Shown piece after piece: positions 57,241-64,000 of a stretch of DNA of 64,000 bases. The notes under the pieces were generated by a model. The model worked only from the letters and a program-made list of their open reading frames with translations, did not search any database and was not told the origin of the DNA. The stretch's first letter is position 1. The number at the start of each line of letters is the position of its first letter. The stretch lies in assembly GCA_028023455.1 (NCBI GenBank), contig JAQFVV010000347.1, positions 248,001-312,000 on the forward strand. The letters run 5' to 3'. The position numbers and the translations under genes were made by a program. This DNA comes from Epiperipatus broadwayi. Lineage: Eukaryota; Onychophora; Udeonychophora; Euonychophora; Peripatidae.

Positions 57241-58736
57241 CTCTGTGCTATTCCCTATCTAAAATAGATAAATAATATTTAAAAATAATGATCAAGATGA
57301 TAAAATATTGAAAAACATGATGCTGATTTTATTACAGCATATGACTTTCATGGACATGATCTGGAGTTAAAGTCAAACAGTTAAAGATTTTCAAGCAGGC
57401 TAAGAATTATTTTATGGAGCCCAATCATAATATAATAAACCTTCTAATTAATGATTGGAAAATATGTTTTTAAATATTCTGAACTCAAGGATAAGAAAAA
57501 AAGCATGTAAACATGTTTCAACTGGCCAGTGAATAATCTACCAAGTAATTTTTTTCTGCTACGCTATTCTTCTATGTAGAATTCTAGATAGGCATTTGCT
57601 GTTTGTGAGCTCTTTAACTAGTTTGTTGAGTATATCCACCTATCACACTTCCAAATAGAACCTAGCAAATATTTTATTAAACAAAATTACATATTGCATA
57701 CTTTTATTTTTAAAATTAACTCTTTTTTCCATATATTATATTAATACTTTTAATTTTGATATGATCTACTTATGTTTTCAAATGTGTACATGTAAACAAA
57801 AATAATATTAACATTTAAAAAACGAAAATAAATAAAGACATTACCTAAAATAATGGAGCACATCATGATTGGACATAATTACCTGTTCAAAATGTTAAAA
57901 AAAATAAAATATTAGATATTACAATTTTATGTTATTAAAAAATGATATATTTACAATTATGTATCATCAAAGAAACAAAAAAAATCTGAAGGTTAATAAA
58001 TTATTTATTGCTATTAAAATATTTTACTTACAATTTTCACAAAAGCAATTTTCATTTAGCTGGTAGAGGCTGCATCTTGTTGTCATAACAAATTTTCTAA
58101 GAGGGCTTTTTTAAAAAACAAAAGGATTGATAATCCCCTACTAGTGGTGTAGTTTTTGATTTAAAAATAAGTCTTTTATAAAAAAAAAAAAAAAAGTGTA
58201 TCATAATCAATAACAATTACTGAAATTTGTGTTTTCTCTTTTCTTTAGCCCTGGGTAATACAATCTAAAACATTGGCAAATCTCATTTCTAAGCCACCTT
58301 CTTTGTAGCTTTGTCATAACAATAGGTGTTCTCAATCACACACAAGGGTTTGATTGGTCTGTATAATGCTGACATCTTTAGGATTTTTTTAAAAATTAAT
58401 ATATTAAAATAAAAGCTTCATAGAAAAACTGCTACAGACTATCACACACAGTAATATAATTTTACATATGCTTTAAAATAACATAGAAAAATAGCAATCA
58501 CAGCACCATCACAACACATAAAATGTCAAATATGAGAGCAGAATCTCAGCTCTAAGGTTTTAAGCCTGTTTTATCATTTTATTCAAATACATACATATTT
58601 TTATTTGAAATATGGTTTGCTGTAATACTTGAAAATATTAAATAACTATGGCTAATATTTGAAAGTTTACTACTTCAATTATTAAAAATTATTAGCACTG
58701 CATAATATATATAATGATAAATAATATTTTAATAAT
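57241..58736. other. Gene-free AT-rich sequence
   Basis: No supported gene or named repeat. Confidence 0.45.
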
Positions 58737-58906
58737 GAATAACTATAACAACATGTGAAAATTTTACAAATCTATTTAAATAATAATTGAACTGCCCTCT
58801 AGCTGCCAAGTTCGATAACTTTTTACAATAAGAGAGTGGTATAGAGGGCAGTTCAATTATTATTTAAATAGATTTCTATAATTTTCACATGTCATTATAG
58901 TTATTT
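58737..58906. repeat. 65-bp-arm hairpin (MITE-like)
   Basis: Arms 58737-58801 and 58842-58906 are inverted copies with a few mismatches (TTTAAATAATAATTGAACTG and its complement), around a 40-nt loop with CCAAGTTCGATAACTTTTTAC. The loop resembles a segment at 42391-42429, which hints at a family. No target duplication recognised. Confidence 0.75.
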
Positions 58907-59319
58907 ATATATATTGTGGAATTATAAATCAGACCACAATGTCGCTAGAGATTTTAGTTTAAATAAACATAAAATGGAGCAAACTTTAAAATAAGATAGT
59001 AATATTAAATAAAGATTTTGATATATAAAATACAGTCATGAAAATTAAATAAAAGAACTAAAACAAATAATTACTTAATTATATTATATAAAAGAATGTG
59101 GGCTGATGGATGATTGTGATAGGATTGAGCTAAGGTCAAAGATACACTGAGGTAAGTATAACTAACTGTTGGATATATATATATATAACTTTACAATACT
59201 AGCCAAAAAAAAACAAAAAAATTTTTTACTAAAATTATTCCACAACCATGATTTCATATATAAACAAAATAGATCTTTTCAAGTGAAATTCAATTAAACA
59301 TACAATATATATATATATA
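58907..59319. other. Gene-free AT-rich sequence
   Basis: No supported feature. Confidence 0.45.
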
Positions 59320-59477
59320 TAAAATAAAAAGTCAGATGTCACATGACTTATATATAGCTTGCACTTACAAAAATGTAAAATTAAGAGCATGCTAATGAGC
59401 TCTAAACAAGCTTTTTTTATATATTTATGATAAATGCTACTACAAGAGAAGGCATTCAAATCATTTTTATCTTGGAT

Positions 59478-59535
59478 TGTCCCCATCCCCAGACCGGTTT
59501 CAACCTATGGGTCTCTTCAGTGAAGAGTTGGGACA
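59478..59535 (-). ncRNA. Type-I hammerhead ribozyme, L repeat, core intact
   Basis: Minus strand: CTGAAGA is 59520-59514 (N7 = A) and GAAA is 59501-59498. Stem II GACC/GGTT closes CATA (four pairs, one G-U). Outer stem I TGTCCC (59535-59530) pairs perfectly with GGGACA. Inner stem I TCTTCA pairs with TGGGGA using two G-U pairs, with an asymmetric internal loop between. Stem III ACCGGT (59498-59493) is a perfect palindrome followed by C17 at 59492, giving GUC and cleavage before 59491. The full catalytic core is present. Confidence 0.8.
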
Positions 59536-60128
59536 TTAGATTCAAAAAACCAACTCAAGCAAAGCATTTATCTAAAAGCTAATTGTTAGAAGATCTGAAA
59601 CTTTTAGACATCTACATGTCTTTAAAGTCAGCTCTCCAATTGAAAAAATCATATGGGCCTGAACTTCATTCAGATACTCCATATATTAGTAGGCTTAGCC
59701 ATTTAATTTAGCCAAAGCCCCAACAGCAAAATAATAATAGTAATAATAAAAAGTCAGATGTCTGGGGATGGGGACAATCCAAGATAAAAATGATTTGAAT
59801 GCCTTCTCTTGTAGTAGCATTTATCATATATAAAAAAAAGCTTGTTTAGAGCTCATTAGCATGCTCTTAATTTTACATATTTGTAAGTGCAAGTTATATA
59901 TAAGTCATGTGACATCTGACTTTTTATTATTACTATTATTATTTTACTGTTGGGGCTTTGGCTAAGCATACTAATATATGGAGTATCTGGATAAAGTTCA
60001 GATCCCATATGATTTTTTCAGTTGGAGAGCTGACTTTAAAGACATGTAGATGTCTAAAAGTTTCAGATCTTTTTCCATCAATTAACTTTTAGATAAATGC
60101 TTTGCTTGAATTTGTTTTTTGAATCTAA

Positions 60129-60186
60129 TGTCCCAACTCCTCACTGAAGAGACCTGTAGGTCAAAACCGGTTTAAGGATGGGGACA
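60129..60186 (+). ncRNA. Type-I hammerhead ribozyme, L repeat, G12 changed
   Basis: CTGAAGA at 60144-60150, perfect stem II GACC/GGTC around TGTA, then AAAACCGGTT: G12 is A at 60163 and C17 is T at 60172. Outer stem I TGTCCC/GGGACA is perfect. Inner TCCTCA pairs with TAAGGA with one C-A mismatch. Relative to 59478-59535, bases in stems II and I differ but pairing is kept. G12 is the general base, so activity is not expected. Confidence 0.75.
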
Positions 60187-60409
60187 ATTCAAGATAAAAA
60201 TGATTTGAATGCCTTTTCTTGTAGTAGCATTTATCATAAACAAAAAAAAGCTTGTTTAGAGCTCATTAGCATGCCATCTCATCATTCACTTCAAAAACAA
60301 ACTTCCTTTAACATAAAAAGATTCTTCTGAGATTTATGGTCTCATATTCAAAAAATTTTATCATCAAAGTTTTTTTTTTTGCTTTTCATTTCAATTCATT
60401 TTTATCTAT

Positions 60410-61720
60410 AAAAGATAACGTCAGCATTGTCAAATAGTATTTTATAATCTGTATTCAGTTCATAAATATACAAATCTAAGTTATGATATCTATTTTTAAC
60501 TCTAGTCTTATGAACTTTAACTCTTTCATTAAGATTTCATTTACTCTGACCGATATAGATTTTATGATAGCTTCAAAAAATCTTATAAATTATCCTAAAA
60601 ATAAATTTGTAATCAATCAACTATTTTGAACTCTTTCCTCCAGGCCACTTTTATACTATCCATTTAAAAAAATTATTATGAACCAATTTACTAATTGATA
60701 AGTTATATGACAAAGAAATAAACTCTTTATTCTTATTAACAATTAAATCTTTATTATTAACAGATTTATAGACATTTTTATTAAATATAATATTCCTAAT
60801 AAGTAAATGATTATATCCTACCTCAATATAGCCGAAAACAAATTGACTCCTCTGAATATAACTATTATTTTCAAAATTATTAAGCTTTCTATTCCTATAA
60901 CAAAAATTCAATAAAGTCTTTGATGGGTAAAAGGTTGATAACTATCTGGTGTTATCACACTTTTAATTGTTTTTCTTTAAGGAAATGACTATAAAATAAA
61001 ACATTATCAACCTTTCATCACTTAAATCTAAAAAATTTAATTTAACAAATTCATATGTACCCCCCCCCTTAGTGAATTTAATATTAGAATCAAAAGAATT
61101 CAATCTATCAAAAATGCTTCAATATATCTTCCAATACAGCTAACAATCAACATACCTACCAAATAATTAAAAAAAAAACATAAAAAATATTAATACCCTA
61201 CTCTTCAAAAAAAATCACTATAGGCAGAGCACATTAAAGAGAGAAATAAATAACACAACCCTCTTTAATTTTATAAAACACATCATTACACACAAATTAC
61301 ATGGAATCGTGAATCATTAATCTTATCTATAGAAAAATATTCAAATTTCTTTAAAATATCAAGGTAGACATTAAATTTTTTTATCCCAACAACTGACTGA
61401 TATACGTTTTCAATATCTAAACTACCAAAAGCACAATAATTTTTTTAAACAAATCTATTTATTTTATCATATTCTTCAAAATAAAAAGATACACAAAAAT
61501 GACCTATATTTATATAATTCTTAAAAACACATAAGATATTTTGAAATTTTATCAGAAAATCAGTGAAACTTGTTGGATTAATGTTTATTTTTAAAATTTG
61601 AATAAAAGTTCATGTCTGATAAATCTTTAAAATTCTGTTTTAAAATATTAAAATTGCTTTATAATTTTTAAAATATCTCAAGAGATCCTAATACAGTGTT
61701 ATTAATGGAATTTAGAGATC
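60410..61720 (-). pseudogene. Penelope-like element: RT and GIY-YIG remnant
   Basis: Minus-strand order of a PLE ORF. Near 61410, FGSLDIENVYQSVVG is RT motif A (SFDV.SL.TNV). FYKIKEG stands where PLEs have FYxQ..G.AMGSPL. FFEE follows. Near 61130, RYVDC corresponds to the catalytic YVDD, now eroded. LNSFDSNIKFTKGG and KLNFLDLS match the 'FNSxHPNIKFT...LNFLDL' block. Around 60700, NKEFISLSYNLSISKLVHN is the 'ISLPY...LS.KI' linker. The GIY-YIG endonuclease begins RIIYKIF and continues KIYIGQSK, NLNERVKVHKTRVKNRYHNL and DLYIYELNTDYKILF. Many stops and frameshifts. L repeats lie on its 3' side. Confidence 0.82.
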
Positions 61721-64000
61721 CATTTCATAAGGCATGGTGATTGTAATGGCAGTACTTAACTTTGCTATCATGACTCTAGAATTAATTAACTTCTATATTT
61801 AAAAATAAAACCTATATGAATAAAATAAAAATGTAAGTGTATATACTTTTGGTTTTTATTAATTATTATCCAATTAATATGTAAAAAAATGATGAATATT
61901 TAATTAACAATACAAAATAATCTTTTTTCTATTCCAATTTTTTTAAAAGTAATCTCATAAATGCATTCAGGATTGAAGAACAAAGACCAAAAGTTATCAA
62001 GCAGGTGGAGATTGGATTAAATTATTTTGATTTTGACACTTATTCAAAAATACTAATCTTTTTAGAATTTTTTTTTTTTGATTTTGCTTTTTTTTAAAAA
62101 AAAAAAAGGAAAATCATTTATTAGATAGCTATAAAAGCATGATGTTTAGAGAATGTTAAGCAATGCTTTATTTCAAAAAAATCCTTTGGGTTGATGCATA
62201 TGCATATTAACCTTTTCATTGCCCACTTTCTGGTTGGTCAAGTGAGTTAAAGCTCTAAACTTTTGATTGGTCAATTACAGAATCAGCAGTAAAATATATA
62301 TTCAAATTTTAACATTATATTCATTTTAGTTTTATTTGTAAAAAGTATATTAATAATTTGTCAGATTATGAAAGTGAATGAAAGTTTTTTCAAAAATAAA
62401 TTTCTATTTATAATTATAAAAATATTCGATAGAGGATAACCTAAAAAGAACATTCATAATCTATTAGAAAATGTTGAGTATGTCAGTGATTTTCATTCAC
62501 AATTTACATTTGTGTAAAAGTAAAGAATTTTTACTAAAATCTTAACTATTTTTAAAAAATAACTTATTTTTAGCATATTTTAGCAAAATAATTTATAATA
62601 TGTAAAATAACATTAAAAAACCACTCTAAAACAACATTTTCATTTTCAAAATAAAATCAAAGAAGTTGGAACAGTGAAAATTATTGATACACGCTCTTCC
62701 TTTCTTCAAAATAAGAACCAGCCAATCAGCATCTAGGAAAGCTGCCTTCTTTCATTGTTGAAGCTTTTTACATCAATATTATTGCTTTTTACTTGTAAAA
62801 TAATTCTAGAGAGGGCGGCATCTTACAGTACTTTTTAAGCTTTAAAATGAGCCTAAATTCACTACAATAACATAAAAATTGCAGTTTTTAAAGCATGCTG
62901 AATCCATTTCCAAGTTGACTCAAATCTCTCTGTCAATGTATTAAGAAACTACAAAAGATAGTTTGAAGAGTTAGATTACAAATAAATTAGTCTACTTGAG
63001 TTTGAAATACACTAAATAGCAATAGCTAGTCATTGGACTAGAACTGGATTAGTAAAGAAGTTTAGTTATGTTTATCAGCTGTTTTTAGAATAAATCTTGA
63101 CTACTAGATAGACAAGAATTCTAGATAACATTAAGGAAAATATTTATTATATATCCTCAGTATGAACATGAAGAGTCATATTTATGCTTAGAGCTGCCCC
63201 AAAATATTAAAGATTTCTGGCCATGCTTTCATCATTTTTACTGGTGTAGTGCTTGGGACAGAAGGATGATCTAGGTAGGATGTATAAATTTAAAATGTAA
63301 CATGTTATCTGCTATAGTAAAAAAATTGCCCTAACTCAGAAATAGTTTGTCTTATTACTTAAGTCATAGGTTAGGATGTAAGCCAGCCACTTAAAAATAA
63401 TCATATTATGAAAAAAAACTTGAAATTGAAACCCTATAATAAACCTTTAACATGAACCAATACAAAAAAATCTTTGAAGCAACTGTCATTTCAAATTATG
63501 TATGAAAGTTTTTTATATGACTATTTAAATAGTTGAATATTAGTTAGAAGCTTATTATAACAGATTACAAAGTCCATAAAAAGAATATTAAATATTTATA
63601 AAATTATAAATTTGTTTAAATAATATTTATATATGTACTTTTCCTTAATACTTTTAAAATGACAGAGAATTTTTATGTCCATTATTGTTTACATCATACT
63701 TTGGGTTAATTTGCCTCATTTGCCAGTGATGGTCTAGACTATAATATTGTAAACAATAATTTCACTTCCAATGGAAGATAGATAGAATTAGGCAAGATTA
63801 AATTAATCTTTAATAGTATATCAAAATACATCTGACATATGTACCAATTCAAATCCAGTAATAATATATATTTAATCACAATGTGCTTATATTGATATGC
63901 TTTGTTTATTTTTTATATTTGATACTTTAATGGGATTTTTCAGCACCCTTCAGTATTATGTACTAGTGATCATGATATCATTTTCATGCTTATTCATCAT
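61721..64000. other. Gene-free AT-rich sequence
   Basis: No supported gene. Two AGAGGGCGGCATCTTACAG-like words near 62810 and an ATTGGTCAA-type word near 62265 are isolated. Confidence 0.45.

Larger units (their letters stand above)
59320..60290. mobile_element. L repeats: inverted plus tandem array of hammerhead units
   Basis: The left arm (59320-59762) is one unit on the minus strand; the right arm (59763-60290) is tandem units on the plus strand. The unit reads: GGGGCTTTGGCTAA, ATATGGAGTATCTG, CATATGATTTTTTCA, GGAGAGCTGACTTTAAAGACA, TTTAGATAAATGCTTTGCTT, TCTAATGTCCCAACTC, ribozyme, GATGGGGACAAT, AAGATAAAAATGATTTGAATGCC, GCTTGTTTAGAGCTCATTAGCATG, and in longer copies TAAGTCATGTGACATCTGAC. 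The monomer is 410 bp from one cleavage site to the next. It lies next to the 3' side of a minus-strand PLE, so these are likely that element's terminal repeats or a dependent of it. Confidence 0.8.

Overview
The window looks like nuclear DNA of an AT-rich invertebrate animal. It is roughly three-quarters A+T, CpG-poor over most of its length, and full of microsatellites, fold-back repeats and decayed retroelements. I found no host protein-coding gene, rRNA or functional tRNA. The phylum cannot be fixed from the sequence alone. The mix of RTE-type and CR1/jockey-like LINEs, Ty3/gypsy, Penelope-like elements (PLEs), hammerhead-ribozyme repeats and a tRNA-like short retroposon fits an invertebrate metazoan.

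Layout: 0-5.4 kb holds a long inverted repeat, then a PLE GIY-YIG remnant and its flanking repeat (family C), split by a head-to-head insertion of a hammerhead-bearing repeat (family A). At 6.9-7.5 kb is a LINE C-terminal remnant and at 9.2-10.5 kb a 5'-truncated RTE-type LINE. At 10.66-11.51 kb is a head-to-head family D repeat with hammerheads on both strands. From about 12.3 to 14.7 kb CpG is visibly less depleted. At 18.86-23.68 kb is an internally deleted Ty3/gypsy-type LTR retrotransposon (minus strand) with LTRs of about 1.6 kb, a recognisable primer-binding site and an integrase remnant. 25-36 kb is mostly plain AT-rich DNA with short retroposons and one small family A insertion. 36.3-49 kb is dense in mobile DNA: a 576-bp palindrome, a CR1/jockey-like LINE, two RTE copies, and family A, C and D insertions nested in them. 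51-62 kb holds another LINE tail, a second PLE reverse-transcriptase remnant, several hairpins, and a third PLE (minus strand) beside a tandem/inverted array of hammerhead-bearing repeats at 59.3-60.3 kb.

The main discovery is a set of type-I hammerhead ribozymes, worked out by hand, in at least five repeat families (called A, B, D, E and L here). All have C3-U4-G5-A6-N7-G8-A9 ... G12-A13-A14 cores or close derivatives, a very short and usually self-complementary stem III, and a two-segment stem I with an internal loop or bulge. Copies vary at paired positions while keeping the pairing. Several carriers are tandem monomers of about 410-470 bp, and several are joined head-to-head and flanked by 11-16 bp direct repeats, so they moved as composite units. 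Together with three GIY-YIG/PLE-RT remnants this suggests that PLE machinery mobilises small ribozyme repeats here. Hammerheads in PLE terminal repeats and in retrozymes are known in other animals; these families, their head-to-head architecture and their nesting would need database comparison to be called new.
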